Positions 1 to 9,419 of a stretch of DNA of 64,000 nt are shown here, piece after piece. The DNA is taken from assembly GCF_964340395.1 (NCBI RefSeq), contig NC_135552.1:27203181-27267180 (forward strand), given 5' to 3'. The notes below the pieces were generated by a model. It saw only the letters and a list, made by a program, of their open reading frames with translations, made no database searches and was not told the origin of the DNA. This DNA comes from Glandiceps talaboti (lineage: Eukaryota; Hemichordata; Enteropneusta; Spengelidae). A program made the position numbers and the translations under genes. Every line of letters begins with the position of its first letter. The stretch's first letter is position 1.

Positions 1-162
1 ACAACACAACACAACACAACACAACACAACACAACACAACACAACACAACACAACACAACACAACACAACACAACACAACACAACAACACGTACAACACA
101 ACACAACACAACACAACACAACACAACACAACACAACACAACACAACACAACACAACACAAC
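1..162. repeat. ACAAC pentanucleotide microsatellite
   Basis: The first 162 bases are near-perfect ACAAC repeats. One interruption near 86-93 (AACACGTACAAC) splits the tract into two blocks. The array may continue left of the window. Confidence 0.98.
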
Positions 163-910
163 CAAAGTCCCTAATACAAGCCATAACTGTATGATTATAA
201 CACACATCTCAATCACTGCAATGATTTCTAATTCAGAATATTTTTTTGGAATGTCTTCTTTTCATCAAAGAAGTACAAATATATACAAACAATGTAAATC
301 TGTACCCATTTTGTTAAGAATAAAAATCACCACTTTACAATTTCCAGTACATTCTGTACATATAAATGTACATGTCATCATTACGTTGTAGACAGATTAA
401 TATTCAAGTTGAGAGATAAAAATAAATGATTGCTCATTAAAAATGAAACACATTTTTATTGCCAAATTATTTTAATTAATAGCTGGCAATTTAATACTTT
501 CTTTTAATAAATTAACCAAATTGTAAACATCGACAGACTATCAGGTTTTCATCTATCAATATATAACTTGCAAAATATGAAATAACACACTGGCCCAACA
601 AATTACATTTTTGTTTACATATTTATATACTGCTGTGTTATCAATGACACTATCAAATAATTATATACAGAGTTTCTTCTTTATATTTTGTCAGTGTTTC
701 ATTATCCACCCACAGTCGTAAAGTCATGCTCCCTTGACTCTGATCTTTTAATTCAACAATGAATAGAAAATAGTTTTTTGTGATGTCAAATGTACAAGCT
801 CCTAACGCATCAATAACCTACAATCTATCACCATTGCCTTCAGTGGCTACCATATTTGATTTCTCCCTTTATGATTGGTTGCTTATGACAACTTGTAAAC
901 AAGATGATAG
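163..910. other. Unassigned intronic DNA
   Basis: AT-rich sequence without a recognisable exon, repeat or RNA gene. The 66-codon frame near 191-391 has no recognisable content. Confidence 0.6.
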
Positions 911-2048
911 TCTGCAGCCATATGTCTCACTATTAAAGTGAACAAGATGGCGTTTTGCATCCAGTGAACAAGATGGTGGTTTGCATCCATGTCTCACTAC
1001 ATAACAAGATGGCGGTCTGCATCTATGTCTCACTACATAACAAGATTGCTGTCTGCATCATGTCTCACTACATAACAAGATGGCGGCCTGCACCCATGTC
1101 TCACTATTAAAGTGAGCAAGCTACCAGTCTGCATCCATGTCTCACTACATAACAAGATGTGGTCTGCATCCATGTCTCGATCACTACATAGTGAACAAGA
1201 TGGTGGTCTGCATCCATGTCTCACTACATAACAAGATGGTGGTCTGCATCCATGTCTCGATCACTACATAGTGAACAAGATGGTGGTCTGCATCCATGGC
1301 TCACAACATAACAAGATCACGGTCTGCACCCATGTCCCACTATTAAAGTGAGCAAGATGGTGGTCTGCACCCATGTCTCACTATATAACAAGATGGCGGT
1401 CTGCACCCATGTCTCACTATTAAAGTGAGCAAGATGGCGGTCTGCACCCATGGCTCACAACATAACTCCTCACTATTAAAGTGAACAAGATGGCGGATTG
1501 CACCCATGTCTCACTATTAAAGTGAGCAAGATGCCAGTCTGCATCCATGTCCCACTACATAACAAGATGGTGGTCTGCACCCATGTCTCACTATTAAAGT
1601 GAACAAGATGGCAGTCTGCACCCATGTCTTACTATTGAAGTAAGCAAGATGGCAGTCTGCATCCATGTCTCACTACATAACAAGATGGCGGTCTGCATGC
1701 ATGTCTCACTACATAACAAGATGGCGGTCTGCATCCATGTCCCACTACATAACAAGATGGCGGATTGCACCCATGTCTCACTATTAAAGTGAGCAAGATG
1801 CCAGTCTGCATCCATGTCCCACTACATAACAAGATGGCAGTCTGCACCCATGTCTTACTATTGAAGTGAGCAAGATGGCAGTCTGCATCCATGTCTCACT
1901 ACATAACAAGATGGCGGTCTGCACCCATGTCTCACTACATAACAAGATGGCGGTCTGCATCCATTTCTCACTACATAACAAGATGGCGGTATGCACCCAT
2001 GTCTTAAAGTGAGCAAGATGCCAGTCTGCATCCATATTCCACTACATA
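911..2048. repeat. Minisatellite of mixed 36- and 41-base units
   Basis: About 30 units share a core of CATCCATGTCTCACTA followed by AACAAGATGGCGGTCTG. Two versions alternate. A 36-base unit carries CATAACAAG. A 41-base unit carries TTAAAGTGAGCAAG, which lets TCACT and AGTGA form a small hairpin. The single CpG in the unit (GCGG) often appears as GTGG or GCAG, as expected from decay of methylated CpG. Open frames of 60-86 codons on the minus strand here are repeat translations. Mixed unit lengths break any common frame. Confidence 0.95.
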
Positions 2049-2378
2049 GTGTAAACATATGCAGTACTTCATTTATCCATAAACTTGGATTTTATTGTTA
2101 TCGGCAATGGTTGGTGAACTATAAAAATATATTTTATATCAATGATATTTTATTACTTCTGAGTATGTTGTAGATTATCTGACAACAGTAAAATGTACAT
2201 ATACATAGTTCTATTTGTACTGTGACAATCTAACATGGATGATACTCAAAGCAGAATTCCTTGAAACATTCAAACAAAAGCAGAAGCCAACAAGGGGATA
2301 CTTTTCAACAATACTGAGTAGGAGTTTGGTATTACATTTTACTTTCTGACAGAAAATCTTTGTCTACGCTTGTTTTGA
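2049..2378. other. Unassigned intronic DNA
   Basis: AT-rich spacer between the minisatellite and the tandem duplication; nothing recognisable. Confidence 0.6.
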
Positions 2379-2601
2379 ATAAATTTGGAGGGCATTTGAA
2401 AACCAGCCCAAAAGATTTGTGATAAAAAATCTCTGAGACCAAAAATACAATATTGCCATGGTAACACATCACCATAGCAACCTACTGTATGTGCATAAAT
2501 TTGGAGGACATCTGAAAACCAGACAAAAAGATTTATGGCAAAAAATGTACCAAATATACAATATCACCATGGTGAAATGTTACCATGGCAACCTACTTTA
2601 C
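2379..2601. repeat. Tandem duplication of about 116 bases abutting the exon donor
   Basis: Two diverged copies start with ATAAATTTGGAGG at 2379 and 2495 and end with a CCATRGCAACCTACT block. The second copy runs to within a few bases of the cyclase donor at 2601. Each copy contains CCATGG-centred palindromes resembling RFX X-boxes. Confidence 0.85.
2579..2592. promoter_or_regulatory. RFX X-box-like palindrome
   Basis: GTTACCATGGCAAC matches the palindromic X-box recognised by RFX factors (GTTRCC-ATGG-YAAC form). A second near-perfect site, ATTGCCATGGTAAC, is at 2452-2465. A weaker one (ACCATAGCAAC) is near 2472-2482. All lie in the intron within 150 bases of the cyclase exon. Function is not shown. 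Similar words occur elsewhere in the window. Confidence 0.4.
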
Positions 2602-2751
2602 CTGCTGCTGGTTTTCTCTCTGGGAGTTCAATCTTGCTTCAATGCATTTTCTAGTTTCAAGGAAGGCTTGTCTTTGGGCGACCTCTGTAGGATAGTGGGT
2701 AAACACGCCAGCTATATTGGCACATGTGAAAATAAAGATGTTGGCAAGGAT
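2602..2751 (-). CDS. Internal exon of a membrane adenylyl cyclase, ADCY5/6 type
   Basis: On the minus strand a pyrimidine-rich acceptor (TTGTTATTTTCAG, just above 2751) opens a 150-base exon. It is closed by the donor CAG|GTAAAG at 2601/2602. The exon is exactly 50 codons, phase 0 at both ends, with no stop. It encodes a hydrophobic start ([17 protein letters not shown]), then [17 protein letters not shown], then [16 protein letters not shown]. From family knowledge, vertebrate ADCY5/6 has a near-identical stretch ([20 protein letters not shown] ... QRENQQQ). It lies where the sixth helix of the first membrane block runs into the cytoplasmic linker helix before catalytic domain C1a. The THYP and QRENQQQ signatures point to type 5/6. 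QRQAFLETR also resembles ADCY8, so an invertebrate ancestor-like form is possible. The enzyme makes cAMP from ATP at the plasma membrane under G-protein control. The catalytic exons are not in the window. Confidence 0.92.
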
Positions 2752-3770
2752 CTGAAAATAACAAGAATAAAAACAATATTTTGGTTAGATTGGTTGTGAT
2801 TGTAAACAGGTAGTCTTTGCTAAAATGTGATGATTGAGGTTTTCAACAAAGAACTTTGAAATTTTCATTTATTTATGGAATATAGTAAAGAACTTTTTAT
2901 TGTATTCCTGGTTTGAAAACCCTTTTAGGATACACTGTAATATAGTAGGATATACAACTTGAACTTGAATACAAGTAGGAACATTTTAATGTAACAAATG
3001 CATCATTTGCCAGCAATATACTGATCTCCCAATGTTTTAAACATGGTTTCCTCATCAAAATTATACTAAAGGTATGGAAATCGTCTATGTACATAGCTAC
3101 ATTTTACCATTAGACTCGCCAATATCTAGGGTTTTACTAGCTCTCCCTTCCCATGTTACTGGGGTTCTTAAATTGGCAAAAGCACTGTGGAAACATCTCA
3201 TTTTCGCAAGCAATAGCATACTGATACTGCTTTAATGAAAAGAGGCGTGTCTCAAAGAAACCTGTGGTTTTTGCAATGATGACACATATCATCTATAACC
3301 ATCTGGACAGGGTCTCTTTAAGTTTAAAGTAAATGTATGATTGATCAATTATGGCTGTGACCATAAACTCTTCCATGAACTGAGTACCCAAAGACCCAAA
3401 GGAATGAGAAGAAATCATTAACAGAATGTAAGTACATTGAAGGTACATGCTCAAGTGAGTGCCATCTGGTCAAATTCCCATAGCAAATGAGTGTTTTATA
3501 AACTAAGGTTTAAAAGTCACAATCTAACTGGGTCATCACAGTTTCAAAGGCTCCTTTAGGTATTGACAATGTTTTTTTTCTGTCATGCCCCAATTCAGGA
3601 GAACCTCTATCATATTTCAAGGTGATGCAGGGCTTGGTAACATCACCACAGGATTTTAACAGATATTCCACACCTAATCTCTAACAACAGATTAAAGGGT
3701 TAAATAGAAGTGTTACAAGGACAATATTGACAGAACCCCACAGCCTCACAGTGGATGGTAGGGCACACAG
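2752..3770. other. Unassigned intronic DNA
   Basis: Begins with the polypyrimidine tract (minus strand) of the cyclase exon acceptor. No further exon or repeat was recognised. Confidence 0.55.
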
Positions 3771-3784
3771 AAATTATTTTCACG

Positions 3785-3855
3785 AGTGATTCGGTTTATT
3801 CTGCCGCCGTATTTTCATGAGGAATAGCGAGTGAAAATACAGCAGAATAAATCTT
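3785..3855. repeat. Short foldback element
   Basis: TTTATTCTGCCGCCGTATTT at the left is repeated inverted at the right as AAATACAGCAGAATAAA, around a loop with TGAGGAATAGCGAG. TTTTCACGAG just upstream echoes the same ATTTTCACTCG motif. It looks like a decayed MITE or stem-loop. Confidence 0.65.
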
Positions 3856-3944
3856 CATTAAACTGTTACAGTATACAAGTAATATAAATGTCAATGCCTT
3901 CCTTCTATAATACTACAATTGTCTTCTGGCATTGTTAGAACTGT

Positions 3945-4105
3945 TGATTACATAGTAGGGATTCCGTGACATGTTTTTATATACATATCATAAATTATAT
4001 CATCACATCATCTAGAAGTTATATCTTCATACCAGGTTTGAATTCAGTCAATTACAAATGATGGTTAAGTATGCTTCAGTAGGTAGGTAGAATACTGCAA
4101 GTACC
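3945..4105 (+). repeat. Interspersed repeat, family E, copy 1
   Basis: About 150 bases containing GGGATTCC and ACCAGGTTTGAATTCAGTCA, then GATGGTTAAGTATGCTTCAG. They match the reverse complement of 44396-44540. The two copies are clearly diverged. Confidence 0.8.
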
Positions 4106-4109
4106 TTTT

Positions 4110-5180
4110 GAATGAGCATCAAACAATATGCCCCAAAACGTATCATCTCAGTTTGTGCCTTTTTAAACAGAAACCAGCAGATATTTGTAAAGCTCTAACC
4201 ATTTTGCCAATTAAATGTTTTCCCTCTCAAATGCCAGCAACTATTCTCCTTTTACTCATCAATACTTTGACATTTAACTGATTCATCATTTAGTTTTAAA
4301 TTTTGGAGGTAGTTATTATTATGTCATTAGCGTCAAAGAATTTCTGTATATTTCTACTTATGATATTGAATTTCAAAGATAATTTCACTGTTCTCTGATG
4401 TTATAGAAGTCAATACTACTGCAGGGAAAGCGTAGGCTTGGATAGAAAAACAGGGCTAAGACATTATCACAAATTGATAGATGAAAATACCAAATAAAAT
4501 AAAACTCAAAGTATACTAGCAGCTTCACTGCAAAGGCTATCAGATACTTAAACTCATTTTGATTCTTAAGTTGTTTATCAGGACACCACAGAGTTTCACC
4601 ATCAAGAATGTATCTCTTAGCAACATCTCCATCATCTCTGTTGCTAAGCAACAGCCTATGGATGGTTCATTACTCAGCAAATGTATCATGCTTCACTAAT
4701 AGTCAGAATCAAAGAACAAAAATCCATCTTTTGACACTGTCTGGCTGAAGTAAAGATAAATTGTTGGTTGTTTTTTTTTATTACAAATCATCAACATTTA
4801 CATTCTGAGTCTTTTAATTTCAGTAAGCAACTATAATCTATAACAATATGGTGACCTTTTCAGAAAGCTCTTTCGTGGCATCCAAAAAGTGCTTGAGAAA
4901 AGATATACACAAGATATGCTTATTCCTCTTTCTACTCAAGGCTCCTTTTTCTTTATCAGTTACCGCTGGAAACCATGCAATATCAAATTATGACTCTTTC
5001 AAGAACTACTTTACTGTAAATCTCAACCAGACAATAAACAAAGTCACATTTTTTATGCAAGCTAGGTTTGCATTTTGTTAATTTTTTCAATTTTTATTCT
5101 TGTTTTTCTTATTCAATAGCTACCTACCAGCCTACCAAAATAGTACATAATTTACATATTTAGACAACCTACGCATAAAT
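4110..5180. other. Unassigned intronic DNA
   Basis: No exon or repeat recognised. Short frames at 4385-4651 (minus) and 4848-5081 (plus) have no recognisable protein content. Confidence 0.55.
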
Positions 5181-5187
5181 AAATAAG

Positions 5188-5200
5188 AGGTCAAAGGTCA
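5188..5200 (+). promoter_or_regulatory. DR1 nuclear-receptor-like direct repeat
   Basis: AGGTCAAAGGTCA is a perfect direct repeat of AGGTCA with one-base spacing, the class bound by RXR, HNF4 and COUP-TF type receptors. A weaker half-site (GAGGTTGA) follows. It lies about 2.4 kb from the cyclase exon, inside the upstream intron. Use in vivo is unknown. Confidence 0.4.
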
Positions 5201-5360
5201 GAGGTTGATAAACTATTAGTAAAGATCGAGGTACAAAGACAAGAAGCGGCATTCGTCCTAATATCCTATCTGTCCAATGAGTCACAAAAACTCACTTTCA
5301 CCACCTTGATTATAAACACAACTTCTTTAAAAATAACACAACTGAAATTATTCAATATAT

Positions 5361-5600
5361 CAGCCATGAACAGATACATGTACACTGGAGTAGAGAATTC
5401 TGGGTATGCAAACAGTGGAGGTGCTTCATTATGTAATTACTCCTTTCATCTTCAAGTACCTTTTTTAGTGCTTATATCAATTGTTTCTATCTAACACTCA
5501 TGTCTTAGTATCTTATTATCTTTATTTCAATAATACAGGTTTACAGATAGGAACAACAGACAAACTGATATATACAGGCACCTCACCTTTGTTCCCGTTT
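5361..5600 (+). repeat. MITE-like family D, copy 1
   Basis: Starts CAGCCATGAAC and continues TACACTGGAGTAGAGAATTC. Further on it has TTGTTTCTATCT and GGAACAACAGACAAACTGAT. The same order of blocks occurs at 16274-16518. This copy is more diverged and its right terminus is unclear. Confidence 0.65.
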
Positions 5601-5689
5601 AACATACACTGCATAATTTTGACATTATTGTGGAGATGATACATATTTCTTTGCTGACTTTGTTCATGTATATTAAACATTTTCATATT

Positions 5690-5722
5690 ATTCTATTCTA
5701 TTCTATTCTATTCTATTCTATT
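5690..5722. repeat. TTCTA microsatellite
   Basis: About six tandem copies of TTCTA. Confidence 0.95.
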
Positions 5723-6298
5723 ATAGACTTTTCATAGCAAGTCTGTTGAAGCAAAATTTCTGAAAAACTAGAGATTGAATGGAGGTAATGAAATCTCAAT
5801 GTAATATAACAATAATATGTATAACAATCCTAAACTTGTCAAGTATTTCTATAACATCTGTTGTAAAAAATAATTCACAAATACATTAATAAAAGTTGTT
5901 TTGATTATTTTGGTTAGAAGTTTAATGCGATCAACATATGCAGTCACTTAGATTGACACTGCATGTATTTGACATAAATATGACAAAGGTACAACAGTTT
6001 TAGGACTCCCTCTATTGTCTTGCATTCATGGACAAATAGTCTTTTAAAAGTACACAATGTATGAAACTACAAAGTATTCACAAATACAGAGGAACAGCTT
6101 TATTACCATGGCAATGATTATATTATGCCATTTAGTAATATTTATAGTAAAAATCTGCCAGTACACATGAGACTATGTCAACAGTTAAACAAAACATGCC
6201 CTTATTTGGTCATTATCACACATATATACAATGTAAGTTTTGCTGCAAAAGGGCAATAAAATGACTTGGATGGTGTATATTATGAAGCATAGAAGGTA

Positions 6299-6577
6299 TG
6301 ACCTTGTCCCCAAGTGAATTGATTCAAAACTAATCCAAACTGCATCAATTTAGTTAAATTGGTTTGAAACTGGATTTTGTTCTCACAAGAAAACTAAGAA
6401 ATGGGTTTGAACCAATTCACTGTAAATTTGCTTTTGTGTCAATTCTGAACCAATTTACTTTGAATACTTCAAACCCCTGAGGTGGTCTTGAACTAAATCT
6501 GTTCAAACTGGTACGAGACAGGAGAACCGATTTTGATTTAGTTTTGAAGTGATTCAACATTCCAGTGGGACAAGGCT
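6299..6577 (+). mobile_element. MITE-like family A, copy 1, with TA flanks
   Basis: The left end TGACCTTGTCCC and the right end GGGACAAGGCT are inverted relatives. Inversion continues inward as GATTCAAAACT versus AGTTTTGAAGTGATTC. TA dinucleotides flank both ends (6297-6298, 6578-6579), as for Tc1/mariner-type insertions. The interior is full of internal inverted GGTTTGAACC-like words and has no coding capacity. A relative sits at 19403-19605. Confidence 0.7.
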
Positions 6578-6579
6578 TA

Positions 6580-7750
6580 TAGCTTGTATAAATAACATGA
6601 CATCATTCTTCAATACAATTTTCCAAAACATGTATTATAATAACACCGAAAGATACCCAGGAGGAATCTTATTTTCATAAAATGTTTCTTTTATAACAGT
6701 CACCAAGCTGTTATTTATTGGAAGATGTTCTTCATGATAGACAATGTGCATTCATTGTATGCAACAATGTACATACATGTATTCTGGAATACTCATCTTT
6801 AATACTAAGATTACACATACAAAAATGTAGGCATATGATGTATATCATGGAGAAAAGTGTTGCAGTAGTCACTGTGATAACTTTTATGAGTAGCAGTCAT
6901 TTAAAACAGGAACTGTACATCATAACTTTCAAAAATTTTCCATTCACTGCCTCCAAAAAGGTTTATGAAATTGTTTCAGAAATGCAATAACCTATCATAC
7001 TTTGGTATTTTCAGAATAACGCTGGAACTACATGAGTGCAATATTCAAACTCCCTAAGATTTTGATTTTCCTCTTACTCAAGAAAAGAATGACTGTATTT
7101 CAATTTGTAGTGCTAGACGACTCTAGAAACCAGGGATCTTTTGATATTTCAGTACGTGAGTGGTGAGACACAGCGTGTTGTTACATGTATGCATGAATTC
7201 ACAAAGCTTTTCAGTTTCTTTAAGAAAGAGAAAGATTTGACAGAAACGTTCTATTGATATTTCAATTTATCATCTCTTGGTATTTTCAGAATAATTCCTA
7301 ACTACAAAGAGAACTATATGCCACATATCAGCACTGCCTTAAATATCACTTCAATGTAGAACTGTGCCTAGGGGACTAGTTTCCCAGAATTGTGGAGACT
7401 AATTTCTCAGAATCGAAAGTCCTTAAAATCTAAACTTTACATTATGAAAACATGCCCCTGGTCTTTTTGAAATATTAAGAGAAATCATCTTGGTTGAAGG
7501 GATTGTTGAAGGGATTCATCATCTTGTTTTCAAGGAAATCAACAACCTTAAATTTTCAAATAAAGTAAACATAATAGTACTTGGTAGCCATATATAGTTT
7601 AGTTTCAGGATACATTTTCATGTATCTTTTGTACAGTCATACAAACATGTGTGCATCCGAATGCATTTCAGTGTTTTTGCCACGACAGAGAAAGCACGGT
7701 GCAAACACCGTCCTTGCCATTTAGGCCACCATGTTGGCAGGTTTCTACTG
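6580..7750. other. Unassigned intronic DNA
   Basis: The phrase CTTGGTATTTTCAGAATAA occurs twice (about 6999 and 7278), suggesting a small old duplication. A GC-richer stretch at 7660-7740 contains the stem CGGTG-CAAA-CACCG but no open frame of note. Confidence 0.5.
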
Positions 7751-7751
7751 T

Positions 7752-8024
7752 GCTTCAAAAGTGTTATACCATCTTTGAGTTTTAATAATCTTTGAATGAC
7801 AAAATCATAGCAATACTTTCACATGAAGAGAAATACTGATCCCCAATGTACGTGTGTGTATGTGTTAAAATAAACATGTCAGAGTTTGTTCCAGTGTTGA
7901 AGACATGTATATTATATGCTGATCAGTATGCAAACTAATATGCAAATTACCATGTTATTCATATGTATATTAATATGCAAATTAGCCAGCTTCCTTGCAA
8001 TCTATCCTGGTGAGAACACTGCAA
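7752..8024 (+). repeat. Interspersed repeat, family C, copy 1
   Basis: About 270 bases alignable by eye to 46001-46250. Shared blocks are TTCAAAAGTGTT, AATACTTTCAC, AACATGTCAGAG, GTTGAAGACATG, ATGCAAATTACCATG and GCAAATTAGCCA. The element class is not known. Confidence 0.8.
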
Positions 8025-8029
8025 TACAA

Positions 8030-8960
8030 TGTATGTAATGTATCTATCAGATGTATCCAGTCATCAATACAAAATGCTATTGAACATAATTTTATAGTAT
8101 CTTCTGATAGGGGGTTTACTTCATCAGTGAACAATTACACTGGAAAATTTCAAACAATTTTTTATCATTTTCTTTTAATGGCACACATGAGGGTCTATTA
8201 AAGAAGCTCAGTGTCCTACCTACATACAAAATAAACTACATGTATGTTTACATGGCTAGTAAATTTCATCGACTACTTTCTACAACCCAACACCAATTAC
8301 TTGCAATGAGGTATACAGTTGTAATTGTCTCTACTCTCCCAGGTCTTTGAAACACAGATATTCAATTTAATTTATCACTTCACTTTCTAATTATCTACAA
8401 TTTGGTCGTCTTTGTGCCATATTGTCATAGCAATTAAGCGTTCCCATGAGTTACAAGCATTTCACTATCACTTCAGTTCCAGCAATTATCATGTCCACAC
8501 ACACGTTGCTGCATGTGCTGCCATCCAATAAACCAACTCCTTCACCTATTTTACACATAATACTTGATGAGACACATTAAACACATAGTGCTGACTTCAA
8601 AATATGGGCTTGTGCAAAGCCCTAAAAAAGAACTAACTTATTGGTAAACATATATGTATGCTACTATATTTTCTTATTATAAATACAGGCAACAGGTGTT
8701 TAATACCTTTTAGATTGTTTGCTACGTAGTCATAACGAAAAGTTTGTGAAAAACTTCATCTTTTACTGAGAATCTGTTACTTTATAGGTTTTTCAAGTAT
8801 GCACAGAATCACTGCATATATATCAAACATAAACACATCTGGTACATCTAAAACAGCTGACATAAATAATACACTTTTAATAGATCATCCGAACATGATT
8901 TTATAATAAGATCACGCAGGAATATTTCACAACCAATGTACTGAATTAACTCCTAATGTA
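8030..8960. other. Unassigned intronic DNA
   Basis: No exon, RNA gene or repeat recognised. Confidence 0.55.
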
Positions 8961-8964
8961 ACCG

Positions 8965-9310
8965 ACTCTCTCCGCATAGACTAGCAGTTGGGAGATCATG
9001 GGTTCGAATCCCATTGCCAACAAGGGATTTTTCTGCGACTGACCTAAACTCAGGGTGAGTGTTCTACAGAGTTCACGGGTAGACTGTATCAGTCTGCCAT
9101 GTCTCACTCATAAGATGAGTGTGAATTTAGGAGGACTCTTCAAACAGTCAGGGATGATTACTCACATGGAGCCTGCAGGTCTGCAAGTGATGCTGGGCCT
9201 GGGTGACTCCAGGATGGCCTGTGGACTGACTAGGAAAGCCTTGACAGAGTTCCACAGCATCATGATATACATTGCCCAACAAAACCTTGTCACATGGTCC
9301 TAATCCTAAA
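8965..9310 (+). mobile_element. tRNA-derived SINE-like element
   Basis: The sequence GGGTTCGAATCCCAT at 9001-9014 contains a perfect RNA polymerase III B box inside a T-arm stem (ATGGG/CCCAT), preceded by an anticodon-arm-like segment. A good A box is not visible, so the tRNA-like head is truncated or decayed. A GC-richer body follows to about 9300 (TGGAGCCTGCAGGTCTGC, GGCCTGGGTGACTCCAGG), unlike its surroundings. Open frames here on both strands are element shadows. No second copy was found in the window, so the class is inferred. Confidence 0.55.
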
Positions 9311-9419
9311 TAGATTTGTATAGAATTGTGTGTATTCAGCTGCATAAAAAGAAAATTGCTGGTGGCATTTCCAAGCACAAACTTCTTTAAAAATTAAAAA
9401 CTAGGGGAAAAACAAATAA

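Larger units (their letters stand above)
1..2601 (-). other. Partial intron downstream of the cyclase exon
   Basis: In transcript sense this DNA follows the donor at 2601. The next expected cyclase exon, the start of C1a, is not visible here, so the intron is longer than 2.6 kb and runs out of the window. It holds an ACAAC microsatellite, a 36/41-base minisatellite and a tandem duplication touching the exon edge. This is inferred from the single exon. Confidence 0.75.

Noticed and set aside
1033-2058. Several overlapping minus-strand open frames of 63-86 codons with repeated cysteine-rich peptides
   Set aside because: They are translations of the 36/41-base minisatellite in all frames; the unit lengths break a common frame.
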